From contig NZ_JADNRN010000003.1 in the NCBI RefSeq assembly GCF_015595035.1, forward strand, positions 496,001-560,000: DNA of 64,000 nt, read 5' to 3'. The stretch is from Marinibium conchae. Its GTDB lineage: Bacteria > Pseudomonadota > Gammaproteobacteria > Enterobacterales > Alteromonadaceae. The notes under the pieces were generated by a model. It was not told the DNA's origin. It saw only the letters and a list, made by a program, of their open reading frames with translations, and did not search any database. Positions 26,238 to 35,759 of the stretch are shown in pieces (the first letter of the stretch is position 1; the number at the start of each line of letters is the position of its first letter). A program made the translations under genes and the position numbers.

Positions 26238-27455
26238 TTAATTAGGAATGTTAATTTGAATTTGTTGTTGCCTAGCAACAACAGGCGCTCCATTTTCGTA
26301 TTTAGGAGCAAAACGCCAAGTTGAGAATGCGTTAATCACTAGCTCATTTAAGGCTGGCTTGGTGGAACTGATCACTGAAATATTTTCTGTGTAACCTAAA
26401 CTTGATATGTCAAAACTCAAACAAATTAGGCCATCGCAGGTGCTTGATTTATTGTAAGTTCCGCCGAGTACTTTTGCATAATTCGGCAAATTTGCATGCA
26501 GGGCTTGTTGATTAGTGGAGTTATCCCAAACTCGCAGCTTCCCAACAGCTTGACAGTGGCGAGTGGCCAAATTCGATTTTCCTTGTCGCTCATACAAACT
26601 GACTAAGCGAGCATGCGATGCAAGGGCATAAGGATGTGAGAACGCTAATATTTCATCTAAAGCATCTAGCACAGCGACAAACTCGATAAGCGCTTTTCTA
26701 ATGGCTTTCATATCAAAATAAATTTTGCCAAGGAAGAATCGCGCTTCTATTGCTGCCTCCGAGAGCTTTCCGTAAGTTCTGATGGTGTCGCGGGCATAGT
26801 CTAAGGCGAGGTCGCGAATTCTAGTCAGTGGCATCAAGCCAGGATGAGAATGTGCCGCCTTTAGAGCTTGCTCGCGATAGAGCAATGCACTTTCTGGAGT
26901 ACTAATAACTAAAGCATCAGTAACACTGAGTAGTTTGTTTAGTAGTGATGGGAGACTGCTGAAAACGGGCGGAGTATTGCTGTTTTGTTTATTGGCATTT
27001 AATTTGAATGCTTTGATGAGATGAATGATGTCGAGTAAGGTAAAAAAATAATCTTGTGATTCATCGCCCATCACTTCTTCATGATAGGAAAGCACGCTTA
27101 AGTAATGCGCTGAGGCTGCTCTAAAGTCACCGCTCTGCAAATAGGCATGCGCTAAATTATTTTCCAACATAAAACTATGTCGATGCGCTCGACCAAACTT
27201 CTTTTTACCATGTAAAAAGGTAATTTTTGCTTGCTCTACAATATCGAGTGGGGAAGCGTTGGGATCTTGCAAAGCGTTTGCATAGAGCATGAAAGCTTTA
27301 TTAAATGGGCACTTGTCAGTGACCAACACGTTGCCATGTTGGGTGTCTCGTCCTGAGCCAACAAAAACAGTCGCAAGCGCTAAAGCTAACACTTTTTGGT
27401 GCTCGCTGTAGCTGGTCATTAACCGTTGCTCTTCCATGGTTTCAAATTCAAGCAT
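26238..27455 (-). CDS. TonB C-terminal-domain protein with helical repeat region
   Basis: About 405 residues. A hydrophobic stretch VLALALATVFVGSG (residues 20-33) suggests a signal peptide; a start at 27419 (MTSYSEH) would place it properly at the N-terminus. The middle (50-300) is alpha-helical with TPR-like pairs (NNLAHAYLQSGDFRAASAHY). The C-terminus (315-405) resembles a TonB C-terminal domain (LCLSFDISSLGYTENISVI then AFSTWRFAPKYENGAPV), found in many periplasmic stand-alone proteins of this group. Role unknown. Confidence 0.65.
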   Translation of the reverse strand: MLEFETMEEQRLMTSYSEHQKVLALALATVFVGSGRDTQHGNVLVTDKCPFNKAFMLYANALQDPNASPLDIVEQAKITFLHGKKKFGRAHRHSFMLENNLAHAYLQSGDFRAASAHYLSVLSYHEEVMGDESQDYFFTLLDIIHLIKAFKLNANKQNSNTPPVFSSLPSLLNKLLSVTDALVISTPESALLYREQALKAAHSHPGLMPLTRIRDLALDYARDTIRTYGKLSEAAIEARFFLGKIYFDMKAIRKALIEFVAVLDALDEILAFSHPYALASHARLVSLYERQGKSNLATRHCQAVGKLRVWDNSTNQQALHANLPNYAKVLGGTYNKSSTCDGLICLSFDISSLGYTENISVISSTKPALNELVINAFSTWRFAPKYENGAPVVARQQQIQINIPN

Positions 27456-27468
27456 ATTTTACTTTTTT

Positions 27469-27482
27469 CGGGTTTAAACCCG
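27469..27482. promoter_or_regulatory. 14-bp perfect palindrome upstream of the TonB-domain gene
   Basis: CGGGTTTAAACCCG lies 13 bases before the first possible start of the TonB-domain gene. It is followed by A residues on the transcribed minus strand, so it is not a terminator for proB; an operator or a structured leader is possible. Confidence 0.3.
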
Positions 27483-27580
27483 TTATTATTATACTATTCA
27501 CAAGTAAGAATGCACCACAACCCGCGTAGACTCAAACTTTTTCGACCGTCAGTCGCAATAATCTGCAGTTTGCCAGTAGG

Positions 27581-28678
27581 CTATATCAAAACCAGATCAT
27601 CTCGATGCACCACCGTGTCGCCATACGAGAAGCCTAGTTTGTTCTCGATATCACCACTGCGTAGCCCTTGAATACTTTCCAACTCGCGCTTGGAATATAA
27701 ACATATACCTTTTGCTATTACTTGCTTGTTCCAGCAAATATCAGTGGCATCGTTGTTAGTGAAATTACCACTTACGGCTTTAATGCCGACGGCTAACAAG
27801 GAGGCGCCAGAATGTTGAAGCGCGTGATAGGCACCCTCGTCAATATGTATCTGGCCTTTCGATTTTAAAGAATGTGCTAACCAATGCGCTTTTGCCGAGG
27901 CTGAACTGCTTCCAGCAGAAAACAAACTGCCTTTACATTTACCGTCAATTAAGGCGTCGAACACTTCTGACTTTTCGCCGTTTACCAACAAGGTTTGAAT
28001 GCCGCTTTGAATACACTTTTCAGCGGCTTCTAATTTTGTGATCATGCCGCCAGTACCTGCCCTACTTCCAGCGCCTCCGGCCAAGGCTTTTATACTAGGC
28101 GTAATTGCACTGATGTTTTCTATAAGCTTAGCGTTCGGATTACGACGAGGGTCGGCATCATACAAGCCATCAACGTCGGTACATATAATTAAAGTATCAG
28201 CCTCTGCCACTATGGCAGCATAAGCACCAAGGTTGTCGTTATCTCCTACCTTTATTTCATCAACTGCTACGCTGTCATTTTCGTTCAAAATAGGCAGTGC
28301 CCCGTTATTAAGCAGCTCCCGTAAAGTATTTTTTACATTCACGTAGCGGTGTCGATCTTGTAAGTCTTCGTGAGTGAGTAAGATTTGCGCACAAGGAAAC
28401 TCAAAAAAACGTGACCAATTCGCCATCATTTTAGTTTGCCCTATTGCCGCCATTGCTTGCTTTTCGGAGACACTGGGTTTTTGCCCACAACTAATACTGT
28501 TGCGGCCTGCGGCCACACTGCCTGAGGACACAAGAATAATCTCTTTGCCAAGTGAGTGACTAAGGGCAATAAAACGCGCAATAGCGAGAAGATGTTTTGA
28601 ACTGCAGTCTCCATCATTAGGAGCGACAAGCGCACTACCAACCTTGATTACAGCACGCTGCCAAGAAAAAGGGGTCAT
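27581..28678 (-). CDS. proB: Glutamate 5-kinase
   Basis: Phosphorylates glutamate, first step of proline synthesis. The 365-residue form includes the amino-acid kinase domain (residues 1-255: VIKVGSALV, LVSSGSVAAGRN, LNENDSVAVDEIKVGDNDNLGAYAA, GAGSRAGTGGMITKL) and a C-terminal PUA domain (GAYHALQHSGASLLAVGIKAV). Usually paired with proA, which is not next to it here. Normal length; start ATG at 28678. Confidence 0.95.
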   Translation of the reverse strand: MTPFSWQRAVIKVGSALVAPNDGDCSSKHLLAIARFIALSHSLGKEIILVSSGSVAAGRNSISCGQKPSVSEKQAMAAIGQTKMMANWSRFFEFPCAQILLTHEDLQDRHRYVNVKNTLRELLNNGALPILNENDSVAVDEIKVGDNDNLGAYAAIVAEADTLIICTDVDGLYDADPRRNPNAKLIENISAITPSIKALAGGAGSRAGTGGMITKLEAAEKCIQSGIQTLLVNGEKSEVFDALIDGKCKGSLFSAGSSSASAKAHWLAHSLKSKGQIHIDEGAYHALQHSGASLLAVGIKAVSGNFTNNDATDICWNKQVIAKGICLYSKRELESIQGLRSGDIENKLGFSYGDTVVHRDDLVLI

Positions 28679-28928
28679 AAATGGGTATTTGTTACAAAAT
28701 ATGTATGTGCCTTTAGAATACTAAAATCGGGCTTCGGCACAAGTGAAATTAGGTATTTTACTTAGATAAAAAGCACACTATTTATAAGGGATAGTTTGGT
28801 TACACTTTTCTTTAAGACCAAAGTCGATACAATAATGAGCGCTAACAATGCACAATAACATGGCATAGTCGGAACAATAATAATGAGCACGACTGCAATA
28901 TCGCCACTCCTAACAACAGGGACCACCA

Positions 28929-31424
28929 ATGAGATTTAAACAGGCCAATCTGGCAGCAATAGTATTTGCCACGTCACTTATTTCCAGCACCTTATACGTC
29001 ACATCAGCGAGCGCGACTTCGGCAATAAAACAAACTAAAGGAAGTTTCGAAGATAAGTTCCGTCAACTTGACGAAGTATTACCAACACCTAATGTATATC
29101 GTAATGCAGCTGGTGAGCCTGGCCATGAATATTGGCAACAACAAGTGGATTATGTCATCAAGGTAACACTTGATGAAGAAAAACGACGATTGAGTGCCAC
29201 CCAAGAAATTACCTATTTAAATAATTCGCCCGACACGCTGAAGTATCTGTGGATACAACTCGATCAAAATAAATTTCGAGAAGACTCTATGTCGGCGCTA
29301 ACAACGACTTTCGGTGGCATTGGCAATCGAGGGCCAGCGACGCAAAGCGTGGGAGCAAGCTCTCCTGCACGTTTGAGTTTGGGCGCGCTAAGAAGGCAGC
29401 AGTTTGTTGAAGATACTGAGCTGGGCTACGATTTACAAAAAGTGAGCGACAGTCGCGGAAGGCCCCTCGAATATGTGGTGGTGGGCACCTTAATGCGTGT
29501 TGATTTAGCAAAAGCACTCGCGCCAGGCAAATCAACCAAAGTGAATATTGATTTTGCCTTTAATATTGTTGAGGAAGATGCGGTTTCTGCTCGTGCCGGT
29601 TACGAACACTTCCCCGACGATGAGCGAGAAGGTGGAAACGATATTTTTCTGCTCGCACAATGGTTTCCTCGTTTAGCCGCCTACACCGATTACGAAGCAT
29701 GGACCAATAAAGAATTTATTGGCCGCGGCGAATTTACCCTTGAGTTTGGTAATTACGACGTAAGTATTACCGTGCCTGCTGACCACATCGTTTCGTCTAC
29801 AGGTTCACTCACAAATGCCAAAGACGTGCTCACAAGCCAGCAAAGAAAACGTTTAAAAGAAGCTGAAACAGCAAAACGTCCAGTATTTATTGTCACTGCA
29901 GAAGAAGCGCTAGAGAACGAGAAAGAGGCTACAAATAAGACCAAGACCTGGCGCTTTAAGGCCGAGAAAGTACGTGACTTCGCTTGGGCTAGCTCGCGCA
30001 AGTTCATGTGGGATGCAAAAGGTTATCAGCAAGGCGGCGATGAACAGCCTTTGGTAATGGCGATGTCGTTTTACCCCAAAGAAGGTGGTGACTTATGGAA
30101 GAAGTACAGCACCGAATCGGTTATTCATACAATGGAAGTGTATGGTCGTTTCTCCTTTGATTATCCTTATCCCGTTGCTCAGTCGGTGAATGGCCCGGTG
30201 GGCGGAATGGAATATCCGATGATCACCTTCAATGGCCCACGCACCGAGCTTCAAGATGACGGTTCGCGTACCTACTCTCTAGCCGAAAAGCGCTTTCTTA
30301 TTGGCGTAGTGATCCATGAAATCGGCCACATTTATTTTCCAATGATCGTGAATTCAGACGAGCGTCAATGGACTTGGATGGATGAAGGACTAAATAGTTT
30401 TCTCGACGGTGTCGCAGGTCGTGAGTGGGACCCAACGATCCCTTGGGGTGTTGAACCTCGAGATATTACAGATTACATGAAGTCGTCTACTCAAGTGCCC
30501 ATTATGACGCAATCTGATTCCGTATTGCGCCTTGGTCCAAATGCTTACACAAAGCCTGCAGCAGCGCTCAACATACTACGTGAAACCATCATGGGTAGAG
30601 AACTTTTTGATTTCGCATTTAAAGAATACGCGCAGCGCTGGAAATACAAACGCCCAACACCCGCAGACTTTTTCCGTACGATGGAAGAAGCTTCAGGCAT
30701 CGACCTTGATTGGTTTTGGCGTGGCTGGTTCTATTCCACAGATCACGTAGATATTTCACTCGATTCAGTTTACAAGTTACGTCTGGATACTAAAGATCCC
30801 GATATCGATTTTGCGCGTCAGCGTCAGGCCGAAATGGATAAGCCAGTGTCGATAACCGACGAAAGAAATAAAGCTGAAGGTATCGAGCTTTGGGTTGATC
30901 GTAACGATGATATTTCTGACTTCTACGACGAGAATGATCCATGGACAGTCACCAACAAAGAGCGAAATAGCTACCGTTCTTTCCTTAAAAATCTAGATCC
31001 TTGGGAAAAGCGTGTATTCGAGCGCGCCGTTAAAGAAGACAAAAACTACTACGTATTAGACTTTTCTAATAAAGGTGGTTTGGTGATGCCAATTATTCTT
31101 GAACTTGAGTTTGAAAATGGCAACAAAGAGAACATGTATATTCCAGCAGAAATCTGGCGAAGAACACCAAAAGCGGTTTCAAAACTCATTGTGACGGAAA
31201 AAGATCAAGTGTTGAAATCGGTCACGGTCGATCCTCGCTGGGAGACGGCAGATGTTAACGTCGAAAATAACCATTATCCTCGACGCATAATCCCATCTCG
31301 CATTGAAGCCTATAAGTCGGAAAGAAGCAAAACAGGTGTTCGCCGTGATCTGATGCAAGATAGTAAGACTGAATTAAAAACGGACGAAGAGCTTGATAAA
31401 AAAGATAACGATGACGACGAATAA
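28929..31424 (+). CDS. Secreted M1-family metallopeptidase
   Basis: An 831-residue zinc aminopeptidase-like protein with a signal peptide (about residues 1-30). The gluzincin motif HEIGH is near residue 463 and the third ligand Glu follows 18 residues later in WMDEGLN; upstream GGMEYP takes the place of the GxMEN substrate motif. The N-terminal part (55-330) is the beta-rich M1 domain. The acidic tail ends KKDNDDDE. Its end overlaps the next gene by 14 bases, and three genes appear to form an operon. Confidence 0.9.
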   Translation: MRFKQANLAAIVFATSLISSTLYVTSASATSAIKQTKGSFEDKFRQLDEVLPTPNVYRNAAGEPGHEYWQQQVDYVIKVTLDEEKRRLSATQEITYLNNSPDTLKYLWIQLDQNKFREDSMSALTTTFGGIGNRGPATQSVGASSPARLSLGALRRQQFVEDTELGYDLQKVSDSRGRPLEYVVVGTLMRVDLAKALAPGKSTKVNIDFAFNIVEEDAVSARAGYEHFPDDEREGGNDIFLLAQWFPRLAAYTDYEAWTNKEFIGRGEFTLEFGNYDVSITVPADHIVSSTGSLTNAKDVLTSQQRKRLKEAETAKRPVFIVTAEEALENEKEATNKTKTWRFKAEKVRDFAWASSRKFMWDAKGYQQGGDEQPLVMAMSFYPKEGGDLWKKYSTESVIHTMEVYGRFSFDYPYPVAQSVNGPVGGMEYPMITFNGPRTELQDDGSRTYSLAEKRFLIGVVIHEIGHIYFPMIVNSDERQWTWMDEGLNSFLDGVAGREWDPTIPWGVEPRDITDYMKSSTQVPIMTQSDSVLRLGPNAYTKPAAALNILRETIMGRELFDFAFKEYAQRWKYKRPTPADFFRTMEEASGIDLDWFWRGWFYSTDHVDISLDSVYKLRLDTKDPDIDFARQRQAEMDKPVSITDERNKAEGIELWVDRNDDISDFYDENDPWTVTNKERNSYRSFLKNLDPWEKRVFERAVKEDKNYYVLDFSNKGGLVMPIILELEFENGNKENMYIPAEIWRRTPKAVSKLIVTEKDQVLKSVTVDPRWETADVNVENNHYPRRIIPSRIEAYKSERSKTGVRRDLMQDSKTELKTDEELDKKDNDDDE

Positions 31425-31965
31425 TACAAAAAGGCAAGCAAACTTCATCGCGGTTTGCTTGCTACTGCTGTCTACAGCCACTGCGTTTGCTGCTATTGTT
31501 TTCACAGCAAACGCCGAGGCACATCAGCAAAAAATGGCAATAAGCACTGTGTTGTATAATCCGAGAACTAACAATATTGAAGTGATGCATCGCTTTAACT
31601 TGCACGACGCGGAGCATGCAGTAAAAGAGATTTTTGGCGGCAGTGCCGATATCTATAATAGCGAGCAAACTCAAGCTAACTTCACTACTTATGTTGTAGA
31701 TCGCTTTGCCATTTTTGATTTAAACAAGAAGCAATTGCCATTGAAACTAGTAGGTAGCGAACTTGAAGGTAAACACTTTTGGGTTTACCAAGAAACCCCC
31801 GCTCCCACTGAGTTAGAGGGCGTGTACATAGAACATAATGCGCTTAGAGACATCTGGCATAAACAAACTAACACGATTAATATAGAGGGCTTAGGTGATA
31901 TCAAAACACTTACTTTTTCCGATAACACTGAGCTATTGAGCGTTGAATTTACTAGCCAACATTAG
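31411..31965 (+). CDS. DUF6702-type secreted protein
   Basis: A 184-residue exported protein. After a signal peptide (residues 12-38, ending FTANAEA) the sequence AISTVLYNPRTNNIEVMHRFNLHDAEHAV matches the DUF6702 pattern of small beta-rich proteins encoded beside M1 peptidases. Start 31411 (MTTNNTKRQ) rather than the in-frame TTG at 31393. It overlaps the M1 gene end, so expression is probably coupled; a role in maturing or assisting the peptidase is only inference from the pairing. Confidence 0.75.
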   Translation: MTTNNTKRQANFIAVCLLLLSTATAFAAIVFTANAEAHQQKMAISTVLYNPRTNNIEVMHRFNLHDAEHAVKEIFGGSADIYNSEQTQANFTTYVVDRFAIFDLNKKQLPLKLVGSELEGKHFWVYQETPAPTELEGVYIEHNALRDIWHKQTNTINIEGLGDIKTLTFSDNTELLSVEFTSQH

Positions 31966-31974
31966 GAAGCCAAG

Positions 31975-32262
31975 ATGTCAGACCAACAATACCGGCCTTT
32001 AGACGAATTCAAGAATAAAAAAAATATTGTTTGGGTGTTAATGTCGGCGTCGATGTGTGTATTCATTCTTTTCGTATTGTTTACCGGAACAGGCGGTGGC
32101 ATCATTGGCTCGGTATACAGCGTGATGCTATGGACGGGCATTTTTGGTGGAGTGTTAGCGCGCTATTTTGACAAGAACGGCTGGATTGGTTTTGGCATAG
32201 GCAGCGTATTCGGTGTTATCTGCTATGTTATTGCTCCTATCGTGGGTATCGCTGCTCTATAG
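31975..32262 (+). CDS. Small membrane protein, third gene of the M1 operon
   Basis: A 95-residue protein with three hydrophobic helices (about residues 18-38, 42-60 and 70-92), Gly-rich (GTGGGIIG, GFGIGSVFG). It starts nine bases after the DUF6702 stop, with GGAAGCC just before the ATG. No named family. Position suggests joint expression with the M1 peptidase and DUF6702 protein. Confidence 0.68.
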   Translation: MSDQQYRPLDEFKNKKNIVWVLMSASMCVFILFVLFTGTGGGIIGSVYSVMLWTGIFGGVLARYFDKNGWIGFGIGSVFGVICYVIAPIVGIAAL

Positions 32263-32334
32263 ACCCGAATAAGCTTTATTATGAAAACTCAATACTCGAT
32301 TCACACTACAAGTATATAAGCGGGAAGACATTCA

Positions 32335-33654
32335 TTGAATAAAAGGCTAGTAGAGAAAAGAGTACCGTCTAGCCGCCTAGCGCGTTTTGCAAAGCTTACA
32401 GGCATTGCCACTGCCGTATCGGGGAATGTTATAAAAGGTGTTGGAAAGCAACTTTTAAAGGGTGAGCGCTTATCACTGTCCGATTCCCTTCTCAACGCCG
32501 ACAACGCAAACTCGATAACCACAAGGCTCGCACAAATGCGCGGCGCTGCCATGAAGCTTGGGCAACTTCTCTCAATGGATGCGGGTGAATTACTTCCCGC
32601 CGAGTGGGAAGCTATTCTATCAAGACTTCGTCATCAGGCCGACGCTATGCCGAAAAAGCAACTTATTCAGGCTTTGAACGATGCTTGGGGGCCAGAATGG
32701 CATCAACAGTTTTCGTATTTTTCTTTCGAACCAATCGCTGCCGCAAGCATTGGCCAAGTGCATAGGGCTACTCTCAAAAGCGGTGAAGAACTAGCGATAA
32801 AAGTGCAGTATCCCGGCGTGAAAGAAAGCATCGACAGCGATATCGATAATGTCGTGGGCTTAATCAAACTCAGTAGGGCTTTACCAAAACACATCAATAT
32901 CGACCCACTCATCGCAGAAGCAAAACTACAGTTGAAAACAGAAGCAGACTACTTGCAAGAGGCTGCTTTCTTAACGCAGTATCGGTCTAATTTAGCGGGC
33001 AAGTCGCACTTTATTGTGCCCGAGGTAATAGATGAGCTTAGCACTGAAACCGTTTTGTCTATGGAGTATGTAGAAGGTCAACCCATTAATGAAATCGCAG
33101 TAAACAGTGAGCTTGCTAACGATGTATGCGCGAAGTTAATGGCGCTTACCTACATAGAATTGTTTGAAACAAAGCTAATGCAAAGCGATCCAAATTTTGC
33201 GAATTACCTTTATCAGCCAAGCTCAAAACGTATTGTATTATTGGATTTTGGTGCCTGTAGAAACATAGCAGAGCATACATCATCACAATACTTGGCAATG
33301 GCTAAGGCAATGCAAGAGCAAAATATTGAGGCTATGCAAAGCGCTCTATTTGAGCTTGGCCTCATCGATAACAACATGCCTGAATCGGTCATTAAGGTGA
33401 TACTCGATGCATGCTTAATAGCCAGTGAGTGCTTACAAAGCTCACCTTACAGTTTGAAAGAGGCGCAGCTGATAAAGCGTATTCAAAGAGTAAGCATGCC
33501 ACTCATAAGCGATAAAATATCAACAGTTACCCCTGCTTTTGATGTAGCATTAGTGAATCGAAAAATTACCGGTATGATCCTGCTAGCGAATAAACTCAGT
33601 GCAACACTCGATTATAAGAATGCACTGACCCCTTATTTAGCTGAGCGAACATGA
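32335..33654 (+). CDS. ABC1/UbiB-family atypical kinase (ADCK-like)
   Basis: A 439-residue AarF-domain protein. The KxGQ motif is MKLGQ near residue 74, the Ala-rich nucleotide loop is AAASIGQVHRA, the catalytic segment is SDPNFANYLY and the metal-binding DFG is LLDFGACRNI. The family member UbiB supports ubiquinone synthesis, but this protein lacks the two C-terminal membrane helices of UbiB and is closer to the soluble COQ8-like group, so no symbol is given. TTG start at 32335; the preceding intergenic bases give only a weak ribosome binding site. Confidence 0.82.
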   Translation: MNKRLVEKRVPSSRLARFAKLTGIATAVSGNVIKGVGKQLLKGERLSLSDSLLNADNANSITTRLAQMRGAAMKLGQLLSMDAGELLPAEWEAILSRLRHQADAMPKKQLIQALNDAWGPEWHQQFSYFSFEPIAAASIGQVHRATLKSGEELAIKVQYPGVKESIDSDIDNVVGLIKLSRALPKHINIDPLIAEAKLQLKTEADYLQEAAFLTQYRSNLAGKSHFIVPEVIDELSTETVLSMEYVEGQPINEIAVNSELANDVCAKLMALTYIELFETKLMQSDPNFANYLYQPSSKRIVLLDFGACRNIAEHTSSQYLAMAKAMQEQNIEAMQSALFELGLIDNNMPESVIKVILDACLIASECLQSSPYSLKEAQLIKRIQRVSMPLISDKISTVTPAFDVALVNRKITGMILLANKLSATLDYKNALTPYLAERT

Positions 33655-33703
33655 AACAAACCGCGACCAATGAATAGGTAATATATAAAGCAATGAGGGG
33701 CAC

Positions 33704-34756
33704 ATGGAGCACATACAAGAGTTAGGAAAAGCGCTGGTCCCACTTGTGTTAATAGTGCTCATTAGCATTATTGTATTGGCTATTGCTCATCGTGTGTTGT
33801 TACCCAAGAATGGCGTAGACAAAGACACTGCCTTACCACGCAGACTTATTTTAATCGTACTGTATATCGGTGCTCTTGTTGGCATCGCGCTCACCTTGCC
33901 AGTTTCCGACAGCACCCGAAATCAGGTTATCAGTCTGATCGGTATACTGGTATCAGGTGTTATTGCATTTAGCTCAACCAATATCGTATCTAATGTGATG
34001 GCCGGTATTGTGCTGCGCTTCACTAAACCTTTCCGCACGGGCGATTTCATTAGAGTAAATGGCTATTTTGGGAGAGTGAGTGAAAAAGGCCTGTTCGACA
34101 CTGAAATCCAGACTGAACAACGTGACTTAATCGCTCTTACCAACAGCTTTCTCATTTCGCATCCAGTGCAGGTGGTACGTTCGTCAGGTACTATCATTTC
34201 TGCTAGCTTGTCACTTGGTTACGACTTACATCACAAACGCATCGAGCCCCTGCTGTTAAAGGCAGCCGAAGAAAGCAATTTAAGCGATCCCTTTGTACAG
34301 ATACTCGAACTAGGCGACTTCTCGATTACCTATCAAGTGTCGGGTTTATTGACCGAAGTGAAAAGTATGATTTCTGCTCGTTCGAAGTTGTTTTCTAATA
34401 TTTTGGATTGTTTGCACGACGAAAAAATAGAAATTGTTTCCCCAAGCTTTATGAACCAGCGCAAGCTTCCCGATAATCAGGCAGTATTACCACCAAAGGC
34501 GAAGCGCACCGAAAGTGCGGTAGAAAAAGCACCTGAAGAACTTCTGTTTGACAAAGCTGAGGAGGCCGAATTAAGAGAAAAGGCAGAGCAAGAGCTCGAA
34601 GCTCAAATTGTAGAAGCTGAGCTACAACTGAAAGCCTTCGAGGGTGAAGAAAAAGCAGCACAAAAATTACTTTTAGAGTCTTTACAGGAATCGCTCAAGC
34701 AATTGCGAAGTGGCGACATTGACACCACGACGCAAGGTAACTCAGATGAACGTTGA
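33704..34756 (+). CDS. MscS-family mechanosensitive channel with coiled-coil tail
   Basis: A 350-residue inner-membrane protein: helices at about residues 10-30, 48-65 and 76-110, the pore-lining helix with GVIAFSSTNIVSNVMAGIVL, then the beta domain FRTGDFIRVNGYFGRVSEKGLFDTEI. Pressure-gated solute release is the family role. An unusual C-terminal extension (about residues 255-350) is a charged coiled coil full of Glu, Lys and Leu. ATG 34746 of the next gene overlaps its end by 11 bases. Confidence 0.9.
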   Translation: MEHIQELGKALVPLVLIVLISIIVLAIAHRVLLPKNGVDKDTALPRRLILIVLYIGALVGIALTLPVSDSTRNQVISLIGILVSGVIAFSSTNIVSNVMAGIVLRFTKPFRTGDFIRVNGYFGRVSEKGLFDTEIQTEQRDLIALTNSFLISHPVQVVRSSGTIISASLSLGYDLHHKRIEPLLLKAAEESNLSDPFVQILELGDFSITYQVSGLLTEVKSMISARSKLFSNILDCLHDEKIEIVSPSFMNQRKLPDNQAVLPPKAKRTESAVEKAPEELLFDKAEEAELREKAEQELEAQIVEAELQLKAFEGEEKAAQKLLLESLQESLKQLRSGDIDTTTQGNSDER

Positions 34757-35759
34757 GCGTCAGACCGTTCGCTCGCAACTACGAGAACACAAGCGTTTAA
34801 CACTGTATTCAATTATTGGCACCGTTGTTCATTTTCTGCTGTTGTTATATTTCATCTTCGATGAACAAGAGCCGCTTATTTATTACAACATTGTTGCGCT
34901 GTCGTGCTGGCTGTATTGCTTCTATTTTCTACGCAAAAAAGACTATTACCGCATTGCTATTCTCACCTCTCTGGTGATGCTGATTCAGCTTAATCTGGTA
35001 ACTATTTTGTATGGCACTGAATCTGGCGTATTGATGGGCCTGTGGCCTCTGGCCTGTATATTTGTGATTAATACGAGAACGAGAATGGTGGCCGGCACCG
35101 TGTTTGCTTCGGTTTGCCTGATCAGTTTTATTTTACTCAGTTTATATGCCCCGGTGTCGACGGAAGATGGTTTTATTCCTGGTAGCCTTGAGATCTTCAT
35201 TCTGGTTACTGGAGCAATAATGGTATCGGCTGTCATGTCTATCAAAAGTGCTTTTAGAGCGCGTCGCAACAAAATGATATACATAGCGAATCACGACACC
35301 TTAACGGGCTTAAAAAATCGTCGTTTTTTCACGACTTTTATTGCTCATCGACAAGACGTTATACGAAGAGAAGGCACTCGTTTTTGCCTTGCTTTGGGTG
35401 ACATCGATCACTTCAAACAAATTAACGACCAACATGGCCACCAAATGGGTGACGCTGTGCTTGTTGCAATTGCGGCCTGTTTTAGAGAAATATCGGCACA
35501 AAGTGATGTAATTTGTAGATGGGGAGGAGAGGAGTTTCTTATCTTCATTCCTGAGTCGGATATAAGCATGGCATATCCAGTCTTGGAAGCCATTCGAGAG
35601 GTTATTTCAGACCAAAACATCGATGGCATCAATACCACGATCAGTTTTGGAGTAGTTGAGTCGGATGGAAGTGAGGCACTCGATGAGCTATTCAAAGCTG
35701 CAGATTTGCTGTTATATAAGGCGAAGCAGTCTGGTCGAAATAGGGTGGAATATGAATAG
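34746..35759 (+). CDS. Membrane-bound GGDEF diguanylate cyclase
   Basis: A 337-residue protein with six hydrophobic helices (about residues 17-175) followed by a GGDEF domain. The signature is WGGEEF and the domain opens ANHDTLTGLKNRR; LGDIDHFKQINDQHGHQMGD carries the magnesium-binding Asp. The inhibitory RxxD site is absent (AQSD in its place), so the product inhibition common in the family may be lacking. Start 34746 rather than an in-frame codon at 34710, giving an 11-base overlap with mscS. Confidence 0.9.
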   Translation: MNVERQTVRSQLREHKRLTLYSIIGTVVHFLLLLYFIFDEQEPLIYYNIVALSCWLYCFYFLRKKDYYRIAILTSLVMLIQLNLVTILYGTESGVLMGLWPLACIFVINTRTRMVAGTVFASVCLISFILLSLYAPVSTEDGFIPGSLEIFILVTGAIMVSAVMSIKSAFRARRNKMIYIANHDTLTGLKNRRFFTTFIAHRQDVIRREGTRFCLALGDIDHFKQINDQHGHQMGDAVLVAIAACFREISAQSDVICRWGGEEFLIFIPESDISMAYPVLEAIREVISDQNIDGINTTISFGVVESDGSEALDELFKAADLLLYKAKQSGRNRVEYE

